Assembly: GCF_900102885.1 (NCBI RefSeq) | Contig: NZ_FNGE01000010.1 | Coordinates: forward strand, 1 to 64,000 | Length of the DNA: 64,000 bases | Reading direction: 5' to 3' | Origin: Paracoccus chinensis | Lineage (GTDB): Bacteria; Pseudomonadota; Alphaproteobacteria; Rhodobacterales; Rhodobacteraceae | In this document: positions 26,654 to 35,132 of the stretch, one piece after another | How the letters are laid out: every line of letters starts with the position of its first letter | Numbering within the stretch: position 1 is the first letter of the stretch | Translations under genes and position numbers: made by a program | The notes under the pieces: generated by a model | What the model was told of the DNA's origin: nothing | The model's input: the letters and a program-made list of their open reading frames with translations, nothing else | Databases searched by the model: none

Positions 26654-28649
26654 ATGAAACGCATCCCCTCCCTCGATCTCTCGCTGACCCTGTCGCTTGC
26701 GGCGGTGTTGGGGCTGGCCTTGGCCGCGCCGGGGCAATGGCTGGGCAACGGCCGCTTCGGCGTCCTCGTCGCCCCCGGCCTCGCGCTGGTCTACCTGGCC
26801 GGCGGGGTCCCGGCTGCCGTCCGGGCTCTGCGCGAGCTGTGGCGCGAGCATGTGCTCGACATCGACCTGCTGATGGTCGTGGCGGCGCTGGCGGCGGCGG
26901 CCGTGGGCGCGCCCTTCGAGGGCGCGGTTCTGCTGACGCTGTTCAGCCTGTCGGGCACACTGGAGAAGCGCGCGCTCGGCCGCGCCCGCCGGGCGATCGA
27001 GGCGCTGATGGCGCTGCGCCCCGAAACTGCTCTCCGCCGGGGACCGGATGGCACGGTCGCCGAGATGCCTGCCGCCGATCTCGTCGCGGGCGACGCGGTG
27101 GTCCTGCGCCCCGGCGCCCGCGTGCCTGCGGACGGCGTGATCACCACCGGCCGGGGCGGCGTCGACGAGGCGCATGTCACCGGCGAATCCATGCCTGTGT
27201 CCAAGGCGCCGGGCGACCCGGTCTTCGAGGGTACGGTCAACCTCGACAGCGTGCTGGACGTCACCGTGACGCGCGGAGTGGGCGACAGCACCATCGCCCG
27301 CATGATCCGGCTGGTGACCGAGGCGCAGGCCGCCAAGGCGCCCTCCGAGCGGTTCAGCGCCTGGTTCGGGCAGCGCTACACGGTCGCGGTCCTGGTCGGC
27401 GCGGTGCTGTCCTTCGCCGCCTTCCTCTGGCTGGGGCACGACTGGAACGGGGCGCTTTACAAGGCCGCAACGCTGCTGGTTGCGGCAAGCCCCTGCGCCA
27501 TCGTCATCTCGGTCCCGGCGGCGATCCTGTCGGCGCTGTCGGCGGCGGCCCGCGGTGGCGTGCTCTTCAAGGGCGGCGCGGCGCTGGAGACGCTGGCGGC
27601 GGTCGAGACATTCGCCTTCGACAAGACGGGCACCCTGACCACGGGTCGGGCCTCGGTCACGCAGGTCCTGGCGCTTGACGGAGACGAGGACGGGTTCCTG
27701 TCACTGCTGGCGGGGCTCGAGGCCCAGTCCGAGCATCACATTGCCGCCGCCATCCGGCGCGCGGTGGCGGTGCGGGGGCTGTCCCCCCCTTCCTGTCACG
27801 GACACGGCCAACCGCCCCGGCAAGGGCATCGTCGGAACCGACGCCCTGGGAACGGTCTGGGCGGGCAACCCCTATCTGGCGGCCGAAATGGATGCGGACC
27901 TCGGCCATCCGGCGCTCGCCGCGCTGGATACGGGATCGCAGACGCTCATCTACCTGGGACGCGGGCCGCAGCTGCTGGGAGCGATCACCGTAGCCGACGA
28001 GGCGCGCGCCAGCGCCGCCCCTGCATTGGCCGCGCTGCGGAAAGGCGGCGTGCGGCAAATCGTGATGATGACCGGGGACCGGCGCCCCGTCGCCCTGCGG
28101 ATCGGCGCGGAACTGGGCCTGCGCCCCGAGGAGATCCAGGCCGCGATGCTGCCCGACGACAAGGTGCGGGCCGTGGCAGCGCTGGCAGAGCGGGGCCGGG
28201 TGGCCTTCGTCGGCGACGGGGTGAACGACGCCGCCGCGCTGGCCCGCGCCGACGTGGGCATCGCCATGGGCGCGGCGGGATCCGAGGTGGCGCTGCAAGC
28301 TGCTGACGTGGCGCTGCTGTCCGAGGACCTGAGACGGCTCGCCGAGGCCCACCGCCTGTCGCGCCGCACCGCCCGGATCATCCGCCAGAACCTCGCCTTC
28401 GCCATGGGGGCGATGGTCCTTCTGGTCACCGGAGGGCTGTTCTTCGACCTGCCGCTGCCGCTTGCCGTCATCGGCCACGAGGGCGGCACGGTGCTGGTGG
28501 TGCTGAACGGCCTGCGCCTGCTCTCCGATCCCATTCGGCGGCCGGCCGGCTCCTTGCCCTTGGTGGGCATCTTGTCTGGGGGAGCCATGCCGGACAGCGC
28601 GCAGCCTGCCGGTTCTCCGACGGCTTCCATCCCCAGGCTCGGTGGCTAG
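26654..28649 (+). pseudogene. P1B-4 type metal-transporting ATPase with a single frameshift
   Basis: Two frames give a roughly 665-residue P1B ATPase. No N-terminal metal-binding domain is seen. The actuator motif VTGESMPVSKAPGD, the ion-site motif ASPCAIVIS (SPC rather than CPC), the phosphorylation site DKTGT, VMMTGDRRPVA, VGDGVNDAAAL and HEGGTVLVVLNGLRLL are present. SPC plus HEGGT defines the P1B-4 (CoaT/CzcP/CtpD) group, which exports Co2+, Zn2+ or Fe2+. The frame changes at a run of seven C at 27783-27789, and removing one C restores it. This may be a mutation, a slippage site or a base-calling error. The ATG follows AAGGAG. Confidence 0.8.
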
Positions 28650-28978
28650 TCGACCATCATTGCATCCCACATGGGTTCCGGGCCACTGGAACCGAGCCCT
28701 CTGTCCGGCGGGCGCTTGTGTTGGTCCTTGCCACTGTCCGTCATGATCTACCTCCTCCAAGCCGGTGCCTGGAAACCGGGGCCATGGTCCTGCGGACTCC
28801 TGCCGCCGGAAGGTTCAAGAAACAGGAAATCCGCCGCCATGCCACAAGGTGTGGCAAGCGTTCCGCATTGCGGGCCCGCCCTGCCAGACCTGTCGCCACG
28901 GCCGAGTTGTTCCCCAGTCGGCCTATCTGCATGGTCGCAAGGGACCGCCGCGGCCGTGGACCGCGGCGGCAAGGATGC
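28650..28978. other. Intergenic stretch without a recognised gene
   Basis: About 330 bases separate the ATPase stop from the end of the convergent DUF305 gene. Short overlapping frames exist on both strands but none has a family signature or a good ribosome binding site. No hairpin with a T-run was noticed. Confidence 0.4.
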
Positions 28979-29476
28979 TTACTGCTGACCCGCGTTCTTC
29001 TCGACCCAGGCGGTCATCTCCTCGATTTCAGGGCCTTGGGCATCAATGATCTTCTGAGCCATCGCTTTCGACTCCTCGTCGTCGCCATACTTCAACTCGA
29101 CTTCGGCCATGGCGATGGCGCCGGCATGATGCGCGATCATTCCGCAATGGAAGGCCAGATCCGGGTCCTTGATGGCATGAGAGGCCATCATCGGGCCGTT
29201 CATCTTCATCATGGCCTCCATCGAGGCGGTCTGGGCTTCGTCCATGCCCTGCATGCCGCCCATCATGCCCTGCATGTTCATGCCGGACATCATGCCGGGC
29301 ATGCCGGACTGCTGGATCGCATCCCGGCAGCCCTGCGGCAGGATCGACAGGTCGGCCATCTGCCCGGGTTGGGACGCCGTGGGGGTCGCCTGCCCCGCCG
29401 TCCCGCTCTCCTGGGCGAGAGCCGCCGGGGCGGCGAGAAGGACGGCAAGGGCGGCGGCGAGTTCAAGCTTGTGCAT
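28979..29476 (-). CDS. Secreted DUF305 protein with methionine-rich metal-binding segment (CopM-like)
   Basis: A 165-residue protein with a Sec signal peptide (cleavage likely after Ala21, AALA-QE). A methionine-rich stretch at residues 59-78 (GMPGMMSGMNMQGMMGGMQG region) precedes a DUF305 helical domain with the paired His/Met motif MMASHAIKDPDLAFHCGMIA followed by HHAGAIAMAEVELKYG. DUF305 proteins such as CopM bind copper or silver in the periplasm through Met and His residues. The ATG at 29476 was chosen because GAGGAGAA sits about seven bases upstream; an earlier start at 29491 is less likely. Near the metal ATPase it forms a small metal-handling group. Confidence 0.78.
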   Translation of the reverse strand: MHKLELAAALAVLLAAPAALAQESGTAGQATPTASQPGQMADLSILPQGCRDAIQQSGMPGMMSGMNMQGMMGGMQGMDEAQTASMEAMMKMNGPMMASHAIKDPDLAFHCGMIAHHAGAIAMAEVELKYGDDEESKAMAQKIIDAQGPEIEEMTAWVEKNAGQQ

Positions 29477-29623
29477 GAGAGTTCTCCTCAAGATGCAATG
29501 GGTTTTTCATGGGTCATGGTGCCGTTATCCGGCCGCTTGCACCGCCTGGACGCATTCCCCGCCGGAAGCCGGAGTGGCGCCAGCCTCGGACCCGGCCACG
29601 ACGGTGACTTCCGCTGGAAACGC

Positions 29624-30046
29624 TCAGGCGGGGTGTGAAAGGCGCGGAGGGCGGCGCAGTTGTTCAGGATCATGCCCGGTCAAGGACAGCGCAGTCACCG
29701 AGCATCGCGACGGCATGCCCCAAGGATCGCCCAAGGGAGGATCTTCGTCAGGAACCAGGGCCGCCAGGCAGGCGTCGCCACAGCAGGGAGGTGATCCCTT
29801 GTCGGCGGATCCATGCATATGGCCGGCAACCTGTGGGTGCTCATGGCGATGCCCCGGCTCATGCGCCCCGTCGCCCGTGACGAGCAAGGCGCCAGCGTGA
29901 GGAAGGTGATGATCGTGAAGGTATGAACCCGTGCCCTTGGCCGCGGCGGCGTGCATCACGAACATCACGGCTGCCAGAAGCGCGATCGCAGTCGCAAGCT
30001 TCTGCCGGGTCGACGCAACTTTCGTGCCGAGGACCAGCCGTTTCAT
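29624..30046 (-). CDS. Small secreted histidine-rich protein of unknown function
   Basis: A 140-residue protein with a cationic start and hydrophobic signal (KLATAIALLAAVMFVMHAAA), then a His-rich stretch (YLHDHHLPHAGALL, HEPGHRHEHPQVAGHMHG) and a Cys pair in PPCCGDACLAALVP. Such His/Cys-rich small exported proteins are common next to copper or cobalt genes and probably bind metal, but no named family was recognised. The ATG at 30046 was picked because the signal peptide begins there; the frame extends upstream to a GTG at 30358 without support. It lies about 150 bases upstream of the DUF305 gene on the same strand. Confidence 0.55.
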   Translation of the reverse strand: MKRLVLGTKVASTRQKLATAIALLAAVMFVMHAAAAKGTGSYLHDHHLPHAGALLVTGDGAHEPGHRHEHPQVAGHMHGSADKGSPPCCGDACLAALVPDEDPPLGDPWGMPSRCSVTALSLTGHDPEQLRRPPRLSHPA

Positions 30047-30426
30047 GCCGCAGGAACGCCGGTGAGCAAGAGTTGTTCCATGCAGCCGCCCGATCCCTCT
30101 GCCCTGTGCCTTGCCCCGCCCCTGCGGCCTCGCGCCTGACCATGTTTCCCCCAGCCCGCTCGACACGCCGGGCATCAAGGACCGGTGCAGTCCGCTGGAG
30201 AGAGACCCACAACGCCAGCCTGCCGGATGTCCTTGCGTAGCCTTCGCGTGCCGCACCTCAGCGGTGGCATGGGCCAGTTCGTGGATTGGCCGCAGACGTG
30301 CGCGCAGGCTTTCCATGTCATCTTGGGCTGCCTGCGCCGCCGGGTTATCCGGATGCACTCACCTCCGGTCGCCGGTAGAGAAGGCGACCAGAACCCGACG
30401 CAGTCAGACCCAACCGGAGGCCCCTC
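30047..30426. other. Spacer upstream of the biotin transporter operon
   Basis: About 380 bases divide the divergent His-rich gene and bioM. A minus-strand open frame from a GTG at 30358 (HPDNPAAQAAQDDMESLRAR) is continuous with the His-rich ORF but has a poorly spaced ribosome binding site and no known family. No consensus BioR box (TTATCTATAA) was found in the spacer. Confidence 0.35.
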
Positions 30427-31167
30427 TTGCCCGATGCCAGGACATCCGACTTCACCATCGAGCTTGACGCCGTCAGCTACGAGGCGGGCGGCCGGACGGT
30501 GCTGTCGGACCTCACGCTGCGCTGCTCGTCCCGCCGGATCGGCGTGGTGGGGCGGAACGGATCTGGGAAGAGCACGCTGGCGCGGCTGCTTGCGGGACTG
30601 GTGAAACCCGGTGCCGGGCAGGTCCGCCTCGGCGGGATCGACCCCTTCCAAGACCGCCGGGCCGCGTTGGCGACGGTCGGCATCCTGTTCCAGAATCCCG
30701 AGCACCAGATCATCTTCCCCCGCGTCGCCGAAGAGATCGCCTTTGGCCTGCGCCAGCAGGGCATGGGCCGCGCGCAGGCCGAGGCACGTACCGAGGCCGT
30801 GCTGGCCTCGTTCGACAAGCTGCACTGGAAGGACGCGGCGGTGGCAATCCTGTCGCAAGGGCAGAAGCACCTTGTCTGCATGATGGCGGTGCTGGCGATG
30901 AGCCCGCGGCTGCTGATCCTCGACGAGCCCTATGCCGGTCTCGACATTCCCACCCGGCGGCAGCTTGGCCGCTATCTGACCCGGGCCGGAACGCGGCTGC
31001 TCCACATCTCGCACGAGCCCTCGGACCTTGCAGATTGCGACGAGCTGTTCTGGCTGGACCGGGGCCGGATCGTCGCCCGGGGAACGCCTGCGGAACTGCT
31101 GCCCGACTTCACCGCCGAGATGATCCGGCTGGGGGATCTCGATGATATCGCTGACCTCGCCGGTTGA
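30427..31167 (+). CDS. bioM: Biotin ECF transporter ATPase BioM
   Basis: A 246-residue ECF-type ABC ATPase. Walker A reads GRNGSGKSTLARLLAG (about residues 39-54), the Q-loop is FQNPEHQIIFPRVAEEIAFG, the signature region is SQGQKHLVCMMAVLAM and Walker B is LLILDEPYAGLD. It powers biotin uptake together with BioN and BioY, encoded next. The start is a TTG at 30427 with a GGAGG seven bases upstream, the best initiation site in the region; no ATG near the N terminus keeps the family start. It overlaps bioN by 26 bases. Confidence 0.88.
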   Translation: MPDARTSDFTIELDAVSYEAGGRTVLSDLTLRCSSRRIGVVGRNGSGKSTLARLLAGLVKPGAGQVRLGGIDPFQDRRAALATVGILFQNPEHQIIFPRVAEEIAFGLRQQGMGRAQAEARTEAVLASFDKLHWKDAAVAILSQGQKHLVCMMAVLAMSPRLLILDEPYAGLDIPTRRQLGRYLTRAGTRLLHISHEPSDLADCDELFWLDRGRIVARGTPAELLPDFTAEMIRLGDLDDIADLAG

Positions 31168-31759
31168 AACCCGCGCCCATGGCTGGCCGGCATGGCTCAA
31201 GCTGGGGGGGCTCTGCCTTGCCTCGACGGGGCTGCTGCTGACCGACAGCCCTGCGCTGCATCTGGCGGCGGCGGGGACGACGCTTGCGCTTTATGCGGCC
31301 CCGGGCGCAGTGTTCCTGCGGGCGGGACTGCGGGCGCTGCGGGTGGCGCTGCCCTTCGTCGCCGTCCTGCTGGCCTGGCACCTGCTGACCGGGGACGCGG
31401 CGCGAGGGGTAATCATCACCCTTCGCATGGTGACGCTGATCGCGCTGGCCAACCTCGTCACGATGACGACGGGGCTTTCCGAGATGGTCGATCTGGTCCG
31501 CCGCCTGACCGCGCCGCTGCGCCGGATGGGACTGCCGACGCATCTGCTGGAAACGGCCATTCCGCTGGTGATCCGCTTCACCCCGGTCCTGATCGCCCGC
31601 GCCGAGCGGCTGGCCGAGGCCTGGCGCGCGCGCAGCGTCCGGCGTCCGGGCTGGCGGCTGATGCTGCCGCTGATGCTGGGTGCTCTGGACGACGCCGATC
31701 ATGTCGGCGAAGCTCTGCGCGCGCGGGGTGGACCGCTTGGAACAACAGCAAGGGACTGA
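31142..31759 (+). CDS. bioN: Biotin ECF transporter transmembrane protein BioN
   Basis: A 205-residue EcfT-like membrane protein with about four to five hydrophobic segments. The cytosolic coupling helices carry the paired Ala-Arg motifs characteristic of EcfT, EAWRARSVRRPG and VGEALRARGG, through which the protein contacts the ATPase. It links BioM to the substrate-binding BioY. The order bioM-bioN-bioY with overlap and short gaps matches alphaproteobacterial biotin operons. BioY can also work alone in some species, but here all three parts are intact. Confidence 0.86.
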   Translation: MISLTSPVETRAHGWPAWLKLGGLCLASTGLLLTDSPALHLAAAGTTLALYAAPGAVFLRAGLRALRVALPFVAVLLAWHLLTGDAARGVIITLRMVTLIALANLVTMTTGLSEMVDLVRRLTAPLRRMGLPTHLLETAIPLVIRFTPVLIARAERLAEAWRARSVRRPGWRLMLPLMLGALDDADHVGEALRARGGPLGTTARD

Positions 31760-31764
31760 CCCGA

Positions 31765-32334
31765 ATGGAACGCAACATCGCCCAGATCGCCCTTTTTGCC
31801 GCCATGGTCGCGGCGCTGGGGGTGGTGCCGCCGATCACGCTGGGCTTCGGCGTGCCGATCTCGGCGCAGTCGATGGGTGCCATGCTGGCAGGGGCCGTGC
31901 TGGGTGCGCGGGCGGGCGCGGCGGCGATGGGACTGTTCCTGCTGCTGGTGGCGCTGGGCCTGCCGCTCCTGTCGGGCGGCCGGGGCGGCCTGGGCGTCTT
32001 CGTCTCGCCCACGGCAGGCTTTGCGCTGGGATTTCTGCCGGCGGCCTTCGTGACCGGGCTGGTGGTCGAGCATATCCGGCTGCGCTCGGCCGGGCTGCGG
32101 GCCGCGCTCGGGGCCGTTATTGGTGGCATCGCCGTCCTTTACGTCTTCGGCGCGACGGGGCTGTCGATGGTGGCGGACAAGCCGTTGTCCGAAGCCTTCA
32201 TGCTGGCCGCGGTCTTCATCCCCGGAGACCTTCTGAAGGCGGCGGTCACCGGGATGCTGGTGCAGGCGGTCGCAAGGATCCGCCCGCAGACGCTGGGCTG
32301 GTATCGCGTGAACGCAGGCAGCCTGCGGCCCTGA
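31765..32334 (+). CDS. bioY: Biotin-binding S component BioY
   Basis: A 189-residue membrane protein with six predicted segments. It shows the BioY features VPPITLGFGVPISAQSMGAM near residue 20 and the loop LLSGGRGGLGVFVSPTAGFA, whose GG-x-G-G-x4-SPT-G pattern is diagnostic. BioY binds biotin with nanomolar affinity in the membrane and associates with BioMN. It starts six bases after bioN. The following 125-base convergent spacer to the urea transporter has no clear terminator. Confidence 0.9.
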   Translation: MERNIAQIALFAAMVAALGVVPPITLGFGVPISAQSMGAMLAGAVLGARAGAAAMGLFLLLVALGLPLLSGGRGGLGVFVSPTAGFALGFLPAAFVTGLVVEHIRLRSAGLRAALGAVIGGIAVLYVFGATGLSMVADKPLSEAFMLAAVFIPGDLLKAAVTGMLVQAVARIRPQTLGWYRVNAGSLRP

Positions 32335-32459
32335 TCACGACGGAAAGGATGCCGCTTCCTTCTGCCTAGTGAAGCGCGAGGCGGGGCGGCTGTCTTGAAC
32401 GAAGCCGCAGGATTATGACCATCGCGGCGCAGGCTGGCCGGTGAACGGGAGGCGTTCCG

Positions 32460-33167
32460 TCAGGACCCGGCCAGACCGGCCAACCGGCCATGCAGGTCGT
32501 CGCGGGCCAGATTGCTGCGCTTGCCCCCAAGGACAACCTGCCCCCGCTCCATCAGGGCGAAGCGGTCGCCGAGGTCCCAGGCAAAGTCGAAATACTGCTC
32601 GACCAGCACGATCGCCATCTGGCCCGCGTCCCGCAGGGCGGCGATGACGCGGCCGATCTGGGCGATGATGTTGGGCTGGATGCCCTCGGTCGGCTCGTCC
32701 ATCAGCAGGACGCGCGGGCGGATCACCAGCGCCCGGGCAACGGCGAGTTGCTGCTGCTGGCCGCCCGACAGGTCGCCGCCGCGCCGCTGCGCCATCTGGG
32801 CCAGCACGGGGAAGCTGTCGTAGATCTCGTCGGGAATGCGGCGCTGGCCGCTCGGCAGGCAGCCGAGGCCGGTTTCAAGGTTCTCGCGCACCGTCAGCAT
32901 GGGAAAGATCGCGCGGCCCTGCGGGACGTAACCCACACCCCGCCGCGCCATCTCCTGCGCCGTCACCCGCCCCAGCCGCTCGCCCATCAGCCGCAGCTCG
33001 CCGCCCGAGCGGGGGTGGCGCCCTGCCAGCACGCTCATCAGAGAGGTCTTGCCCGCCCCGTTGTTGCCCATGACGCAGGCGACCTCGCCCGGCGCGGCGC
33101 CGATCGACACGCCGTGCAGGATCTGCGAGCCGCCGTAATGCAGGGTGATGTTCTCGGCCTCGATCAT
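32460..33167 (-). CDS. urtE: Urea ABC transporter ATPase UrtE
   Basis: A 235-residue LivF-type ATPase. It shows Walker A (GNNGAGKTSLMSVLAG, about residues 35-50), signature LSGGQQQQLAVARALV, Walker B VLLMDEPTEGIQPNII and a switch His replaced by Gln in VLVEQYFDFA, as is usual in LivF/UrtE proteins. It is last of the five urt genes, one base after urtD. With UrtD it energises uptake of urea at micromolar concentration, feeding the urease encoded upstream. The specificity call rests on the urease context and the long UrtB. Confidence 0.9.
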   Translation of the reverse strand: MIEAENITLHYGGSQILHGVSIGAAPGEVACVMGNNGAGKTSLMSVLAGRHPRSGGELRLMGERLGRVTAQEMARRGVGYVPQGRAIFPMLTVRENLETGLGCLPSGQRRIPDEIYDSFPVLAQMAQRRGGDLSGGQQQQLAVARALVIRPRVLLMDEPTEGIQPNIIAQIGRVIAALRDAGQMAIVLVEQYFDFAWDLGDRFALMERGQVVLGGKRSNLARDDLHGRLAGLAGS

Positions 33168-33168
33168 C

Positions 33169-33909
33169 TCAGCGCCCCAAGTAAACGTCGATCACGTCGG
33201 GATTGGCGGACACGTGGTCCAACGAGCCCTCGGCCAGCACGGACCCCTGGTGCAGCACCGTCACCTTGCAGTTCAGCCGCCGCACGAAGTCCATGTCATG
33301 TTCCACCACCACCACGGCCCGCGTCTCGGCCAGCCGCCGCAACAGGGTCGTGGTCTGCTCGCGCTCGGCCAGCGTCATGCCGGCAGCGGGCTCGTCCACC
33401 AGCAGCAGGCGCGGCTCCTGCGCCAGCAGCATTCCGATCTCAAGCCACTGTTTCTGGCCGTGGCTCAGCTCGCCTGCCTTGCGGGTCAGGCGGTCTGCCA
33501 AGCCGACCTCTCCGGCCAGTTCCGCCACCCGTGCCACGCTGGCGCGCGAAGGCTTCCAGCGCAGCACGGCGAAGGGGCCGCGCGGGGCCTTTAGCGCCAT
33601 GGTCAGGTTATCGGCGACGCTCTGGTCCTCGAAGACGGTGGGGCGCTGGAACTTGCGGCCGATGCCCGCGCGGGCGATCTGCGCCTCGGACAGCTTCAGC
33701 AGCGACTGGGACCGCTCGCCCCACAGGACCTGCCCCCTGTCCGGGCGGGTCTTGCCGGTCACGATATCCATGAAGGTCGTCTTGCCCGCCCCGTTCGGCC
33801 CGATCACAGCGCGCAGTTCGGCCGTGCCGATGTTGAAGGACAGGTCGTTGATTGCCCTGAACCCGTCGAAGGACTTGGTGACGCCCGAGACTTCCAGAAG
33901 CGCGGTCAT
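33169..33909 (-). CDS. urtD: Urea ABC transporter ATPase UrtD
   Basis: A 246-residue LivG-type ATPase starting MTALLEVSGVTKSFDGFRAI. Walker A is GPNGAGKTTFMDIVTG, the UrtD/LivG insert IGRKFQRPTVFEDQSVADNL follows, the signature is LSHGQKQWLEIGMLLA, Walker B is LLLVDEPAAGMT, and the switch is VVVEHDMDFVRRL. The signature reads LSHGQ, which is common in UrtD. The ATG at 33909 overlaps the urtC stop (ATGA). A much longer open frame upstream of this ATG is antisense-type noise over urtC. Confidence 0.9.
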   Translation of the reverse strand: MTALLEVSGVTKSFDGFRAINDLSFNIGTAELRAVIGPNGAGKTTFMDIVTGKTRPDRGQVLWGERSQSLLKLSEAQIARAGIGRKFQRPTVFEDQSVADNLTMALKAPRGPFAVLRWKPSRASVARVAELAGEVGLADRLTRKAGELSHGQKQWLEIGMLLAQEPRLLLVDEPAAGMTLAEREQTTTLLRRLAETRAVVVVEHDMDFVRRLNCKVTVLHQGSVLAEGSLDHVSANPDVIDVYLGR

Positions 33910-35129
33910 GCCTCGGCCTCCTTTTCGCGCAGGGCGCTGACATCGGGGCCGAGGTCGGCCCCCAACCGGCGCGGCGGGCGCAGCCCGGCCAGCGCATCCA
34001 TCAGCGAGGACAGCCCGCGCGGCGCGAACAACGTCACGGCGACGAAGCCCAGACCAAGCAGCACCTGCCACCAGTTCACCCACTCGACGCGATAGAAGCC
34101 CAGATCCAGCGCAGGCGCCCGCCCGCCGGTGAACCAGCTCGACAGCAGCGAGACGACCATGGCGCCGATCACAGCGCCATAGAGCCGGCCGCGACCGCCG
34201 ATGGCGACCCAGACCGCGAGGTAGACCGAGGCGATGGGCGCCAGTTCCGCCGGGTTGATGATCCCGGCCTGCGGGTAATACAGCGCCCCCGCCGCCGCGC
34301 AGATCATGGCGCTGATGGTGAAGACGGTCAGCTTGTAGCCCTCGACCGGATAGCCGAGGAAACGCACCCGCGTCTCGTCGTCGCGGATCGCGCGGATGAC
34401 GCTGCCGAACTTGCCGGCGGTCAGCCATGTCGCCAGCAGATAGCCCCCCGCCAGCAGCAGGGCCGAGGCCCAGAGGAACCAGATCGAAATCACCGACTGC
34501 GGCACCTCGGTCAGGCCGGGGATATTCTGCAGCCCTGACAGCCCGTTGTTGCCGCGAAAACCGTTGTCGTTCTGGAACAGCCATAGCGACAGGGCCAGCG
34601 TCATCGCCTGCGTCAGGATGGACAGGTAGACGCCGTTGACGCGGCTGCGGAACGCGAGCCAGCCGAAAAGGAAAGCCAGCAACCCCGGCACCGCCAGCAC
34701 CAGCAGAAGCTGCATCGGCAGGCTGCCCGCGAAGCTCCATGTCAGGGGCAGGTCGGCGGAACCCACGACGCCGAAGATCTGGCTGGTGATGCCCTGCCGC
34801 AGTTCCTCGGCCGTCGGCGGGATGGGCGCGTTCGCCAAGGTGGCCGCGACGATCTCGCCTGTGCGGGCATACATCAGCCACATCCCGATCATGTAGCCGC
34901 CGAGGGCGAAGAAGGCCATGTGGCCCAGCGAGAGGATGCCCGCGTAGCCCCAGACGAGGTCCATCGCCACCGCCGCCAGCGCGAGGCACAGCGTCTTGCC
35001 AAGCGTCTTGACGGTGGATGTCGGAACCACGCCCGAGCCATAGGCCTCGGACATCAGCGTGACGGCGATGGTGAAGACCGCCAGCAGCGCGAGGAAGATC
35101 ATCACCGAGGGGTGCTTGCGGATCAGCAT
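33906..35129 (-). CDS. urtC: Urea ABC transporter permease UrtC
   Basis: A 407-residue LivM-type permease with about ten membrane segments. The conserved GYAGILSLGHMAFFALGGYM lies near residue 62, the central ENGL-type loop is present as RGNNGLSGLQNIPG, and the coupling loop is IRAIRDDETRVRFLGYPVEG. UrtC forms the membrane channel with UrtB. Length and the Gly-rich IGGRGRLYGAVIGA segment fit UrtC. It starts three bases after the urtB stop region and overlaps urtD by four bases. Confidence 0.9.
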   Translation of the reverse strand: MLIRKHPSVMIFLALLAVFTIAVTLMSEAYGSGVVPTSTVKTLGKTLCLALAAVAMDLVWGYAGILSLGHMAFFALGGYMIGMWLMYARTGEIVAATLANAPIPPTAEELRQGITSQIFGVVGSADLPLTWSFAGSLPMQLLLVLAVPGLLAFLFGWLAFRSRVNGVYLSILTQAMTLALSLWLFQNDNGFRGNNGLSGLQNIPGLTEVPQSVISIWFLWASALLLAGGYLLATWLTAGKFGSVIRAIRDDETRVRFLGYPVEGYKLTVFTISAMICAAAGALYYPQAGIINPAELAPIASVYLAVWVAIGGRGRLYGAVIGAMVVSLLSSWFTGGRAPALDLGFYRVEWVNWWQVLLGLGFVAVTLFAPRGLSSLMDALAGLRPPRRLGADLGPDVSALREKEAEA

Positions 35130-35132
35130 GGA

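Noticed and set aside
30047-30358. N-terminal extension of the His-rich secreted protein starting at a GTG at 30358
   Set aside because: The extension would bury the signal peptide about 100 residues inside the protein, and its ribosome binding site is too close to the GTG.
30175-31200. A 341-codon minus-strand frame opposite bioM
   Set aside because: BioM carries complete ABC motifs on the plus strand, so the opposing frame is noise.
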